NCBI GenBank assembly: GCA_019925795.1
Contig: CM034307.1
Coordinates: forward strand, 67,084,864 to 67,148,863
Direction: 5' to 3'
Length of the DNA: 64,000 nt
DNA from: Dendrobium chrysotoxum
Lineage: Eukaryota > Streptophyta > Magnoliopsida > Asparagales > Orchidaceae
The position numbers and the translations under genes were made by a program. How positions within the stretch are numbered: the first letter of the stretch is position 1; each line of letters starts with the position of its first letter. Positions 9,793 to 22,460 of this stretch are shown here, in pieces. Under the pieces are notes generated by a model that was not told where the DNA came from, searched no databases, and worked only from the letters and a program-made list of their open reading frames with translations.

Positions 9793-11100
9793 GGGGGAAG
9801 ATCTTTGGAAATAACAAAGCTTGTGATATTGTTGGTATTGGATATATTGAAATTAAGATGCATGATGGTCAGATGATAGTTCTTAAAGATGTGAGACATG
9901 TCTCTGATTTAAAGAGAAATTTAATTTCTCTTGGGACTTTGGACGACTCTAGATATGTTTTTAGATCTGAGAGAGATTTGTTGAGAATTTTAAAATGAGC
10001 AATTATAATTATCAAAGGTTTAAATGGAATGGGCTTTATGTATTAAAGGGTGCTATTGTGGTGGGTGAAACCCATGTGTCAGCTAAATCTGATCTAGATA
10101 AAACTAAATGGTGGCATTTGAGATTAGCACATTTAAGTGATAGATTTGATTGAATTATAAAAACAAGGTTTATTTGGCAATGATTCAATTGCAAAGATTG
10201 ATTTCTGTAAATCTTGTATAATTGTTAAATCACATAGCCTCAGTTTCAGATTATCAGTACAAAGAGTATAAGGAGTTTTTAATTATATTCATTTAGATTT
10301 GTGGGGTCCTATTAGAGTATCTATACATGATGAAAATTGGTATTTTTTATCTCTTATTGATGATTATTCTAAAAAAGTTTGAATTTTTTTATTAAAATTA
10401 AAAGGTGAATTTTTTTCAAATTTTCTAGAATGGAAATCATTGGTTGAGAATCAGAAGAATGACTCAAAGTTATAAGAACTGATAATGGGTTAGAATTTTT
10501 CAATGAAAATTTTAACAAGCTTTATTTTGATTATTACATTGTTAGTCATAAGATCGTTTGCCATACTCAACGAAATTGTCTTGCTGAAAGAATGAATAGA
10601 ACTTTGTTGTATAGCGTCATATATTTTCTTTACAGTTCTGGTTTGTCTAAATTTTTTTGGGATGAAGCTCTTTCTACTACATGTTATTCAGTAAATAGAA
10701 CACCTTCTAATACTATTGATTTTAAAACTCCTGAAGAATTATATATAGACTAGAAAATAACCTAATTTGACAAATTTAAGAGTTTTTTATTGTGTTGTCT
10801 ACTCTTATCAAAATAAAGAAAAGTTAGAACCTAGATCAGTTAAATGTGTTTATATGTTATCTTTCAGGTGTAAAAGGTTATAGATTATGAGATCTGAGTT
10901 CTCCTGGTATTAAGATTATCATTTGCAGAGATATTATTTTCAATGAGAATAGATTATATATTTTTGAGTTAAAAATAAAAAATAAATCAGTTAGTTCAGT
11001 TAAAAAATATAGATTTCGATAAAGACTATTATTAGTTTGAGATGGAGCCACCTATTTACACTCATAATTTTGAAAATCTACAAAAATCTAGTGTTCCAAA
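9793..11100 (+). pseudogene. Ty1/copia pre-integrase and integrase (segment 2 of 3)
   Basis: The protease end and GAG-pre-integrase part reads GKIFGNNKACDIVGIGYIEIKMHDGQ...RHVSDLKRNLISLGTLD, a classic copia sequence. The integrase core follows with all three catalytic acids in recognisable contexts: DLWGP near 10298, RTDNGLEF near 10477 and LAERMNRTLL near 10590. Several stops and frameshifts break it (for example near 9997, 10152 and 10380). It continues segment 1 and is itself cut off near 11100 by the second large insertion. Confidence 0.85.
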
Positions 11101-11159
11101 ATAGAAAACACATCTAAAAATAGCTTTTTGTGGTGCTAGGCTACTAAAAGTGTATAATC

Positions 11160-11162
<3 letters not shown>

Positions 11163-11191
<29 letters not shown>
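11163..11191. repeat. (AT)n microsatellite
   Basis: About fourteen AT units followed by ACACG. Low information, but likely to vary in length. Confidence 0.9.
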
Positions 11192-11194
<3 letters not shown>

Positions 11195-11960
11195 GTAATC
11201 CTAATATCCTAAGCACTAAACCCCCCACCGTCGTGACTTGCTTGGGAAGGAAGAATGGGAGAGAGAGAGAGGAAGGAAGAGAGAGGGAGGAGAGAGAAAA
11301 CATTCAAGGCATTTTTATCTATGTATTCTGTTCGGAGATTCCTTCTAATCATTGTAAGTAACTCAAATCTCATTTTAGTTTTCAATGCTTTTGAGTTTGA
11401 CGGATTTATTCTCTCCTAAATTGATAAAAAAATATATTTTCTCATGATCCATCATACTTGCACTATGTAACTTTTTGTATATGATATATACAAATTTTAT
11501 GGACATTTAGACTGTAATATTATCAATTTATATTGGGTAAAATAAAAGTTATGATTTTCTAAAACTATAGACTGATATATAGATTTTCGTGCATTTTATA
11601 GAACTAAGCATTTCATACCTTAGAATATATTTTATAGAAGCGAGAAAAGTTGGCTGTTAACACTATAAATTAATATGAGTTGGCTCTTATAGCATAATAC
11701 ACTATGCATGAGAGTGAGTCGATTAGCTTTCCTTTAAAGATGGTTTGTAGTGTTATTCTGATTATAGCCTGTAACTGATGACCAATTAAGTTGGCAGATA
11801 TATAGTGACAACTCTTTATTATTTAATGAAGGCCGCCTATAATGATAATTGATTTACTGATAAATGATAATGTTTAATTGAAAAAGTGTTGTTTGAGTTT
11901 TGAAAAGAATTAATTTTCTTTGGGAAATATTAATTGCAAAAATTTTAGTTTTAAAATCGA

Positions 11961-12247
11961 ACGCTTCATTATGAATGATATATTACCTCGAGAGGCGAAT
12001 ATATCGTTTCCTAATGAGTTCATATTACAAAACTTTGAATTCATCCTGATTATCATAGTCAAACTCAGGGAAGAATCACATATGACCCCGGAGGGTCAAA
12101 ATAAAATTTGATCGAGTATTTGACTATGGTAATCTGGATAAATGGATTATTAATTTCATAATCAAAATTATGATAGTAATTGATATATCTCTCCGAGGAA
12201 AGAAGATATCATCACCATCGATCATTTGAAAATAATGATAATGATCG
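11961..12247. repeat. Hairpin array of copy B
   Basis: Successive hairpins: 11961-12020 (AATGATATATT with AATATATCGTTT, outer TCATTA with TAATGA); 12043-12139, whose outer stem of about 20 pairs joins CATAGTCAAA to TTTGACTATG and encloses TGACCC-CGGA-GGGTCA (12083-12098); 12181-12211 (TGATAT with ATATCA); and 12219-12247 (CGATCATT with AATGATCG). Spacing of about 100 bp resembles the array at 9298-9680, although base-by-base alignment is poor. Confidence 0.75.
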
Positions 12248-12299
12248 TTGAATTTAATTTTTCCAAAAAGAATTAGTTAAGTTTTGAAAAGATTGATTT

Positions 12300-13510
12300 A
12301 AAAAAAATGATCTGGGTTTCTAAATCTCCTACGAGCGGAAGCCCTCGTAGTTAAATACATCATAGAAAAATTAGAGTTTTCTATGAATACTCTCAATTAA
12401 AATAGCGGTAGAAATTTTATTTTGAGATTTCAAGGCTTGATATCAAACAAAGTGAGGTTGGAGTGCCAAATGGGATTGGTTTGAAGTAGAACACTTAATT
12501 TATAGAGGTTGAAGGAGAAAAGGTAGAAGGTACTTTTGGATTCTAAAACATTTCAGAAGCATCCCAGCCTATCTTAAGTGTTGGGCTTGAATTTGATTGA
12601 AAAAGATTTAAGTTTAAGTTGTCAATTTTATTAGAAGGTTGGGATTAGATTCTCAGAGTTTGAGGTCTTATAATCTGAACTTGCCTCAGAACTTAAGTCT
12701 AAATTGGGCACTGAAAATCAGTAACCCGAAGCCTAGCAATGTGGTGCAGGATTAGAACTTATCCCGGCCTGGATTGGAGAGCCAACTAAACCACCTAGGT
12801 GCTTTAAAACCATGAGTCTGGTCTTTTATATGAGAGTGGTAGGGATATTTGATTAAGTTTAGTTTAAGGAGTTAGGGCTGACATCTAGAGCATATCTTAA
12901 TTTGACCTCTTGATATATGTAGGGTGTTATGAAACTTAAAGTAAAATGTAATTAAAATTTTAGATATTTTTTTAAATTAATTTCTAATACAATACATGAA
13001 AATTAACTCAATAAATGCTTGAAATTTGAATGAAGCAATTTTAAAAATGCTTAAAAATAGATTTTATCCTAGAGATTGCACAGATTCTCCTTGATAGATC
13101 TACACCCTCATAGGCCAGGTGGTCTGCCAAAACCAACAAGCGGGGAGGTGCCTAATAAAGGAAAGAAGGTGCAATAAAATGCTATAAGAACTCCCGGCAG
13201 TCCCTGTCTTACTTCTTAAAAGCGTTAGAATTTCTATATGAGCTTAAAAATTTTTAAATTTAATTGAAGTAAAAAAAAGTTTTAACGATCCCTCACGAGC
13301 CTCCAATCGGGTTCCAGGCAAAATCAAAGATTGATATGCAAAATTACCAAAACTATTAAAAGCATACATTCCTATATCACAATCAACACATTAATCATTA
13401 ATTAAATTAATTAAATTAATATTCAAATTGAAAGTTCATGTGGCAAGTGTCACTTAATATTACAACCTAGGGTCTGCAGAAAATAAAGTGGCCTTAGAAT
13501 TTCTAGAAAG
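12300..13510 (-). repeat. Copy B of the dispersed repeat (inverse orientation)
   Basis: Read on the - strand it aligns with 8050-9260 (see copy A). It includes the counterpart hairpins 12329-12350 and 12361-12385. Orientation is opposite to copy A, so the copia integrase segment sits between two inverted homologous blocks. Confidence 0.72.
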
Positions 13511-15162
13511 TTAGTAATTTTATTAAATATTAAATCTTAGGATGAGCAATTAGACTATAAGTTTACTGAATTTGGATTTTTTATAATTAGTTATGAATTT
13601 TTGAAGTTTGAGTTGAAATTTTGACCTAAAGTTGACGAAAAAGTTGATTTTTTAATTAAAGTTGAATTCTAGAGTTTTAATATTTTTCTCAAATACTAGA
13701 CCTAAACATGAGTAATTAGAATTTGAGTTTGCTGGAATTAAATTTTTTTAAATTTAATTATGAATTTTTGAAGTTAGTTGAAATTTGAAATGAAGTTGAT
13801 TAAAAAGTTGACTTTTTTTATTTTAAGTGATTTTTGATAGTTTGATATTTTTAATAAATATTAGACCTTACATGGAGTACAATACCTTTGAGTTTGCTTA
13901 ATTTAAAGTTTTCTATATTAAGTTATAAATTTTTAAAATTTTGACCTAATTTTTAACTATGGTTGACCAGAAAGTTGACTTTTTGGCTTTAACCTTTTTT
14001 TGTTGGCTTATTATTTTTAGAAAATACTAGACCTCAAATGGTGTTGAATGACACTAAGTTTGGTCAAGTTGTATTTTTCTCGAATTCGTTATCATTTTTC
14101 AAAGTTTTGTTAATTAATTAATTTTTTAAATTATTTAATTAAGAAGGTTTTGATTGTTTTGATTCAAACTTATCTTAAACTACATGGAATCACTCCTAAA
14201 AATTAGGGATGACCCATGAGAGTATTTTTATGTGTTTAGAATTTATTTCAAATTTTTAATAATTTTTAATTATTTTATTTAATTAATTATTAATTTTCAC
14301 TAAAATATAAATTAAAGTTAAATTAAAGGTCAAGTGATGGGGCTTTTATTTTTACTAAATGGAGGATCAAATTCTGGTCAGTTTCATATTTTATTTATAA
14401 TTTTTAAATTTTATTTTGATTTATCACAAATTTTTGAAGTTTTTGGGTCCTTAAAAGGGCTAAATTTTGACTTGCTTAATTTTCTGACTTAATGACCTCC
14501 AAATCCAGTGAAATTTAAACTTGAGGTGTAAAATGTCACTAGATTTCATGCTCTTAATTTTCACTCCCATTGGGTGTATGTATAATTTTCTATAATTTTT
14601 CTAAGTTATTTAGATTTAAACTTTAATTATTTTTTCTAGGTGTCACTAGTATTCAATTGGGTTTAAAACATTGGTCATCTAACCCTAACACTATATAACA
14701 CAAACCACAAAAAAAATCAAGCCTAATTCTAAGTGGTGTGTGAGTTATAAATTTTCAAATTTTTGGGTCAAAATCTGACCAAAAACTTTAAAAATTTAAT
14801 TCACCAGAATTTAGACATTAACCAGAGTTGAATTTTTTATTGAAAGTTGGTATCACACCTTAGTTTATCTTGTCTAAATTTGAGCTCAATCAGATCACTG
14901 AATTGAGAATTATCAAAGAATTTTATTTTTTGTTAAAGGCTTAATAACTCTTTATATAGTGATCTAAATCATTCAAAATTAATTTTAAAATAAACTTAAA
15001 CTCAAGACGGTTCCAACGAGCCTAAGAACATCAAATTTGGACAAAAAATAGATTTTTGATGAATTTTTGTAGTTTAGAACATTTAAATTAATTTTTTAAA
15101 TCAATTTTTATTCAAAAAATAGGATCAACGGCTAGGATTTTGCCACGTCGCGGTGTCTTCAT

Positions 15163-15205
15163 ACTAACGAACCAGGGTTCGAACCCTAGGGAAGGCGCGC
15201 AGCTT
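15163..15205. other. tRNA-like T-arm / B-box sequence
   Basis: CAGGGTTCGAACCCTAGG contains a consensus RNA polymerase III B box (GGTTCGAACC) within a T-arm-like hairpin. No complete cloverleaf or A box at the right distance is convincing, so this is at most a SINE or tRNA relic. Confidence 0.3.
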
Positions 15206-17865
15206 AGGGTTGTTTGATCGGCCTAGTTCAAACAAACAGACAGCCCAGATTGACCTAGATTTTTTAGTTCTTTTTTAAATTGAAACTTCAAATGCTCATA
15301 ACTTTTGATCCAACCGTCCAAATTTGATGAAATTGGAAATGTAGGATCTAGGTATCATAATATTTCAACCCATAGAGTTTTAAGGCTCCATGCATTGAGA
15401 TTTAAGAGAAATCAAGGTTTAATCATATAACTTAAAATGAAGATAACTTACAATCTAGTGGATAGATTTTAATGGAAATTTAATGAAATCCTCTACAACT
15501 TTATTGAAGACCTCAAGGACTTTTGACTGCTGGATTTAAATCTGTTATTAAAAGTCTCCTTTCTTTCTCTTTCTATCTCTCTCTTCTTAAATTGAGTTTT
15601 AGAGCTTTGCAAAAAATTTGGAAAAGCTTGGGGAGGCTTCTCTTATAGCTAGAGAGGTTGGGAGATGAATGAGATGGGCTCAAGGCTGCTATAATTAGTG
15701 ATTTTAGATGAGGTAGAATGATGCCAAGACTTTGAGTTAAGTAAGTCATTATCCCTTCCTTCTAATGATTTGCATTGTCTTAATTAGAGAGAAAGGGAGG
15801 CTTTGGGCTGCTGCCAAGTAATCCTCCCAGCTACCCAAATGCATGGATGCATGGATTATTTGGGTAGAATTGACTTGCCAAGGTGGCATAGCCATCTAAG
15901 CTCACATAAGAGCTTGTTTGACCATTTGACCACTTCCTACTCATTTGTTGACTAGATTTGACTAGTTAACAGTCAAGGGGTAAAGAGGTGGAAAAGGGGA
16001 AGGTCTCAAAGGCTGATAGAGTGATTTAAAAGGGGTTTAAAATAATTCAAGCAAAGTTTGAATAAGTAAACATAAACATATAGGAGTTTGACCAAGTTAG
16101 AACTAGTTGACTTGGTCAAATCCAATATGCTTTGACTCATGATAGGCTTAAATATATTTGAACTATACTTTGAAATATGTTTGAGGATTTGAAGAAATCA
16201 ATTTGGCCAAATGGGTTGGAAATACTCATTTGGATTCTTAAGGAAGTATTAGGTCAACCTAGGCTGACTTGGTCAACCAGGTTGACCTAGGACTTGGGTT
16301 TGAGTCCAACAAGTTTTATTTGACATTTGAAGTTGAATGGAAGTGGTCTCATTTAATTTGGAAGTCATTTGGTTTGAAAGAGCAATTCAAACCCTTGAGT
16401 GATATTTTGGTCAAAATTGGTTGACCTGGTCAACCAGGTTTAACTAGGGTCAGGGTTTGAGTTCAATGTACTTTTAATGATAATTAGGATGCATTGAAAG
16501 AGGTTTTGAGGCTTGATTTGAAAAGGCCATGTTGAAGTCTTTAGAAAACTCCAAAATTGCCCTTAAGGGGTATTTTGGTTATTTTGACCTTTGATGAACT
16601 AGGGGTCAAAGTGGGTCCACCAAAATACAGTTTACTACTCAACCAATCATAATTAAGGGTTTGGGTGTGATTAGAGGATTTGGAGAAGGCTCCAAGGTCA
16701 AGATCCACTGGGTGACAGGTCTAGTGGCATAGGCCATAAATATTTGAAGGTTTTACAGCCTTTGGGTTTCAATTCACTTTTTGGGATTAGAGACCTCAAA
16801 ATGAGCTCAAATTTAGAGGGTAGACCCTAGGGACATGCCTAATCAATATGCAATTGATAGATCATGAATCAGGGGTCATTTAACTTGGGTTTGAAGTGTT
16901 TGAAAAATTACTGAAAAATACTTTTAGGACCTAAGTCTTTAGACTTGGATTTTGGTTTAAAAATTTGGATTTGAGCTAGATTATGGATTTAGTTACTTGA
17001 ATTTGAATTAAACAAAAGCCTGGGTTAATTTGAATTAGGATTGATCCTAGGGTTTGAGTTGATCTAGGATCTGTATTGGTCCTAGTTACCTCATACAAAA
17101 ATGAGGTCAACATATAATTTTAATGTATATTACTAAGGACTAACTAGAAAGTAGTTAGGGTTAAAAAGATGATAAAAATATCACATTAAAGCTGATCGAC
17201 CTACCGTGCTGAATCATATAATGAAGCATGTATATATTGATAGTATTGATAGATAAATTATAATGGATACAAATATATATATTGACTGCATATGATTGAT
17301 AATAGATAAAATAAATAAGACTAATGATATTGACACATGTATGTTATGAATTCTTTACTGATTTATGAATACTTTTATTACGATTGCTTTACGAATTTAT
17401 TTATTCTTGTATCGATTATTGATTTATTGAAATGATTTCTTACTTTTGTTATTGATCATTTTGTTCATTGATGAGATTGCATGTTATTGACTGAATTGAG
17501 CATGCATATTGATTCTTTAAGCCTTGTATTAAAAGCTTTAGTTAATTTGGGTTTCTGTTAAACTTTTTAGCTCATTATATAGATTTAATGATTTCAGGTT
17601 AGAGAAGAGATCAGGCCTAGGTGGAGTGAGGTTGTCAGAGATTCTCAGTTTTTCCTTTTGATTTTATTTTATATTTTTTTATTCTTTTGTAGTCAAGAGC
17701 TTGAGATAGATTATGGATTGTTATAATTTTGGAGAATATAGTAAAATATTTTGATGTATATAATTTTAAGTATTTTTATTGGATTAATTTATATTGATGA
17801 ATTCATAGAATCTCTAGTAGATTATTTGAGTGATTAAAATATACAATTCTTCCTAATTTGATCTT

Positions 17866-19275
17866 GGAGCATAACATTTAGAAAGTTGGATTCAGGCAAT
17901 ACAAGATGAATATGATTCTCTTATTAAAAATAACACGTGGATTCTTGTTGATAAGAAAGAGAATCAAAAGGTTCTCTCATGTAAATGGGTCTATAAAATC
18001 AAAGAAGGAAATATTGAGAATGAACCAAACAGATACGATGCTAGATTGGTTGCTATGGGATACACTCAAAAAGAAGGTATTGAATATACTGAGATTTTTT
18101 CTTTTATTGTTAAGCATATAACAATTCAGATATTGATGGGGTTAATGGCTTTCTTTGATTGGGAATTAGAACAGCTAGATGTTAGGACAACTTTCTTACA
18201 TGATGAGTTAGAATATAATATCTTGATGGCTCAACAAGGGGGTTTTGTTTTAAAGGATAAGAAAAATCAAGTTTGTCTTCTTAAGAAATCTCTATATAGA
18301 TTAAATCAATCTCTAAGGCAATGGTACAAATGATCTGATACATTGATGAAGAACATAGATTTCAAAAGAAGTAGCTATGATAGATCTTTTTTATTTTAAT
18401 TGTTTGTTAGATGAACATTTGATTTGTTTATTGATCTATGTGAATGATATATTATTGGCTTGTAATAATAGTTTGAAAATTCAGAAGCTTAAACATATCC
18501 TTAAATCTAAATTTGATATGAAAGACTTAGGTGAAGCTAAGAAAATTCTTGGAATGAAAATTTTAAGAGATCACAGAAAACATGAGTTGTGCTTATCTCA
18601 TAAGAATTATCTTAGAAAAGTTCCTAAAAGATTTCCAATGACAAATTCTAAAGCAGTTACTTTAAAATATATATATGCAGGTCAGTGTCCAAATGCAGAT
18701 GAATAAAAATGAAAAGCTGCAAAAAATTTCCTTATTTTATTGTTATTGGGTCTCTTATGTATGCTATGGTTTGTCTTAGGCTACCAGTTATTGCTTTCTC
18801 TGTTAATGTTCTGAGCAAATTTATGTATAATCTAGAACTAAATTATTGAAAAGTAGTTAAATGGTTATTGACGTATATTCAAGGAAGTCTGGATATGAGT
18901 ATTTGTTTCAAGTCAGATGCTGTGATTGATGTTATAGGATATATTGACTCAGATTTTGCTGGAAATTTAGACAGAACGAGATTTATTACAAGTTATGTGT
19001 TTGTGTTTTGTGGTGGTCCAATTAGCTGGAAATATCATTTGTAGTTAATTGTAACATTATCTTCAATAGAAGCAGAGTATATTACAGCGACAGAGGCTAT
19101 GAAAGAATCAGTCTAATTATAGGGTTTGCTTAGCAAGTTTGGTATTTTTCATAATTTCATTACAGTTTGTATAGAAAGTTAGAGTGCATTGCATTTATGT
19201 AAAAATCTAGCTTTTCATAAAAGAACAACGCATGTGGATGTTCGTTCCCATTGCATTCGCACCTCAAATCATCAC
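17866..19275 (+). pseudogene. Ty1/copia reverse transcriptase and RNase H (segment 3 of 3)
   Basis: The RT opens with ESWIQAIQDEYDSLIKNNTWILV...CKWVYKIK, then RYDARLVAMGYTQKEGIEYTE and LEQLDVRTTFLHDELE. The catalytic box reads YVND instead of YVDD (18437-18448), so a metal-binding Asp is lost. RNase H follows with IDSDFAGNLDRTRFITSYVF near 18950 and LSSIEAEYITATEAMKE near 19060, ending in HVDVRSHCIR near 19250. Several stops and frameshifts are present. No polypurine tract or 3' LTR matching the 5' side could be recognised. Confidence 0.88.
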
Positions 19276-21710
19276 TCATTTTCTAATAAAGTGTGACATT
19301 ATTTTTGTTTAAAAATTCGCGTACAAGACTTTGGCGCCCTTACACTTGGACTTAGTTTTGAATAGTAAGTATAACCAAACTGGCAGTAGCACTGTTTAGA
19401 AAAATTTCATTGTCTATTACATTTTTTTTTTTTTTTTTTCAGTCTTTGTATGTGTGAATCTTCGTGAAAAACACAGACTTGACGATTGCCACGAGTTTCT
19501 TAGCGCACAATAAATTTGATTAATTGCGTGAATTAAGTTGATTTAGGAAGATATTCTGATTTTTCTGATTCTATATTCATACTTGTTCACATGCACCTCA
19601 AAGCATTACTCGTTCTAATGGAGTGTGACCCTTTTATTTTTATATTTTTTTCTTCAAACGTTTACTTGCAAGACCTTGACCTATAGTTGACTTACCTTCA
19701 AGCTGTGAGAACTTAATTTTATTTTCGGATTTTACGATGCAATTACAAATGCATTAAACAGAAACTCTCAAGCAAAAGCAATTAATATTTCTGGTCAATT
19801 ACGGTTTTAAGCCATCAAAGTCCCAAAATCACGCCGCTCTCTTTGATTTGTTGATTGGGAGTTTGACTCGCAACTAAGAGGTCTTGGGTGCGAATCTCAC
19901 AAAAAAAATATTCCCAAAATCATTTGATGCATTTCAACAAAATTTATAAGTTCAACGTTCAAACTCGAGACCCGGTTGGCTCTTCCATGTCATGTGTTTC
20001 ATGGCCCCGTCCACCGTCCAGAGAATAAAAAATCTCTTATAAAACCGTTCTGTTAATATTTTAGTTAAATTTCTTAGTATAATATTAATGAGAATATGTT
20101 TGAGAAGGTACATCATTCAATTTAAAGATCATAATAGAAAGATGACGTATTATTAGCTAGCTTTAATTAAAATATTTATTTTTAGAAGAATAGTCCCACA
20201 CTATATATAAATAACTGATAAAATTAGAATTTATTGAGGTAATACTAATTTTTATGTTTTTCTTAGATGGGTAAGCGGTCTAAATCCAATTCCTCAAAAT
20301 TTTTACATTTATTTTCAGCTATGCTTTACATTTGAGCTCGGATTTTATAAATTTTAATTTTATGACCCCAATTTAAAACAAAAAAAAAACTAATTTAATA
20401 TTTTATTAATCAAAAAGAGGAGGAAAATTTTTAATTTTGAAAACAAATATAATCGACACCCAGTGCCTGGTTTTTGTCTCCAAGTGATGGAAATCGCTCT
20501 ACATATGATAACTTATTTGTCGCATTACAGAAATCATGTGCTACATGACGATTTCGTAAAATTTTTAATTTCTTTTGGTCTAATAGTTGGCTCACCCTCA
20601 TGCACAGAGTAATATTTCATATCTTCACTAACCTAAATCATAATAGCCAAATTTTCTTGCATACAAATATTTCACAATATATGTGTAAGAGAATATTATG
20701 TACTCATTCTCATACATTATGTAATTCCAACAGATAACTCATAACAAGTATTTGTATTGTAATAATTGAACTATGTAAATCCTGATGAATGAATCATGTC
20801 AAGTATATATACATGTCAGCTTTGTCCATATGAAATACAATTATCATTTATCATTTTCTTAATACATATAATGCTTATTCAATTTGGAGAAAGTGCCTCA
20901 AAGTGCAAAAACATCAGATGAAACTTTGATATAATCATGCCAATAAATACAGATTGAGCAAATCTACAACATACTGAAAGCTAAATAGTGAAAATTTACT
21001 AGAAATTGATATATCATAACTTTTATAATTTCCAACCAAATTAAATCTTAGAAATCCTATAAAAATTCAAAACCATGGAAATCAAAAGTAGAGTAACAAT
21101 AGCCTTCCTTGAGATGAACAATTTTCCTAACTGATCTGACGGATGGAATTGGCCTGAAAACATAGCTTTTTTCTCTTCTTCCTCTTCCGATCAAATGAGG
21201 GAAATGAAATGTTTTTAAATTTTTTTATAAGTTTTGGAAATATATTTATTTTGACCTAGCACTACAACGCCATCCTTCCCAACTCCACAGTGCTCCAAAC
21301 AAAAATTTTCAAAAGATCAAGATAGAGAGATTGGCATCACTGTGTCACCTCTAATACTGCAATGCTACTTCTTGGCGCCCTAGCGCCACAGTGCCAAATC
21401 TACAGCATCATTATGTTAACAACAAAGATGCCAACACCGCAATGCCCCCGATAGAAACTTTCAACTTAACATATTCCATTCCAAATTCAAGTCACAAGCC
21501 CCTGTTCAATCGAATTAAACCTGCAAATCTTTTCAAATCTAATTCATGTCATCAAATAATCCAATCACCATAGTAGCATTTATTATATGAAGTTGATGAC
21601 TATATTTAAAACTACAATTACAACAATAATATTTATCTAGGTTAAGGTTATCTTTATGTAGTGAGATGGAGCAAATCTTGGGCACATAGCTTAGTCTCCT
21701 TCTTCATTTA
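19276..21710. other. Gene-free stretch, AT-rich
   Basis: No gene or intact element recognised. There is a poly-T run near 19423-19439. The 3' LTR of copia would be expected at its left end but is not identifiable. Small frames (such as 21391-21573) lack domains. Confidence 0.45.
19845..19905 (+). other. Possible tRNA-derived SINE relic
   Basis: TTGATTGGGAG resembles an A box. About 35 bases further on, GGGTGCGAATC resembles a B box, with TTGACTCGCAACTAAGAGG between them like an anticodon arm. It is followed by an A-rich run. It does not fold into a clean tRNA, so a diverged SINE head is the better reading. Confidence 0.35.
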
Positions 21711-21714
21711 ATTA

Positions 21715-22460
21715 TAATTCTAGAAACATTAGAGTTGTTGCATGGCAAAACACTATGACAATCGAGGCACCCAAAAATAAATAGTGAGTACTAATTCTCT
21801 AAAATATTTTAATTCTATCAACAGATAGGTTATAATCTATTATACTAATTTTATTCATCATATATGTTACAGGGGTCAGAGTTATCACGACAATAATATG
21901 GTAGGCACTTCCACGCAATAATTTATTCCTACAGTTCATTTCGAGATGCATCAACCACCTTAAATATTTCAATTTTTTCAACAGGTAGGTTATATACTAC
22001 TAATTGTAGTCATTGTATATCTTGCAGGGGTCTTAGTTATTATGACACTTATAGGGCATGCACAACAATTTATTGATGCAGTTGATTCTGAGATGAACCT
22101 ATCACCTATTGTTGATGGTTATGAGATAAATATATTTTTATATGTCAATGCTATCTCTATGCAATCTCATTAAACTAATCTTAATCATGCAACTTCATTG
22201 TTGTCTGCTTTCAATTATGATTCTAGAAACATTGGAGTTATTGCATCACAAAACACAACTATTGAGGCAACCAAAAATAAATAGTGTGTACTAATTTCTT
22301 TAAATATTTTATTTTTGTCAATAAGTAGATTGTCTTCTACTAATTTTATTTATCATATAAATTGCAGGGGTGTCAGTTATTACGACACTAACAGGGCAAG
22401 CACATCCACACAATAATAATTATAAGATGCACCTACCACATATTGTGCACAACATCATGA
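21715..22460 (+). repeat. Diverged tandem units with exon-like segments
   Basis: The phrase CTAGAAACATTRGAGTTRTTGCA starts at 21720 and again at 22223, a period of about 503 bp. Within this, a shorter segment occurs three times (about 21869, 22026 and 22366). Each is preceded by a T-rich tract ending in ACAG or GCAG and begins GGGGT, followed by AGTTAT..CGACA or a close variant. The boundaries look like splice acceptors. No protein family is recognisable, so this could be duplicated exons of a decayed transposon gene. Confidence 0.5.

Larger units (their letters stand above)
11101..17865. other. Second large insertion in copia, non-coding, contains copy B of the repeat
   Basis: This 6.8-kb stretch separates the copia integrase from its RT. 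I see no protein domain. It holds an (AT)n run, a GA-rich patch (11250-11300), hairpins, copy B of the dispersed repeat on the opposite strand (12300-13510), and 4 kb of AT-rich filler with many loosely related TTGACC/GGTCAA phrases (15900-16700). Exact borders and a target duplication could not be found, so it may be a truncated or composite insertion. Confidence 0.5.

Noticed and set aside
11123..11137. CTTTTTGTGGTG, resembling a CACTA-type transposon end
   Set aside because: Too short, with no opposite end or 3-bp duplication found.
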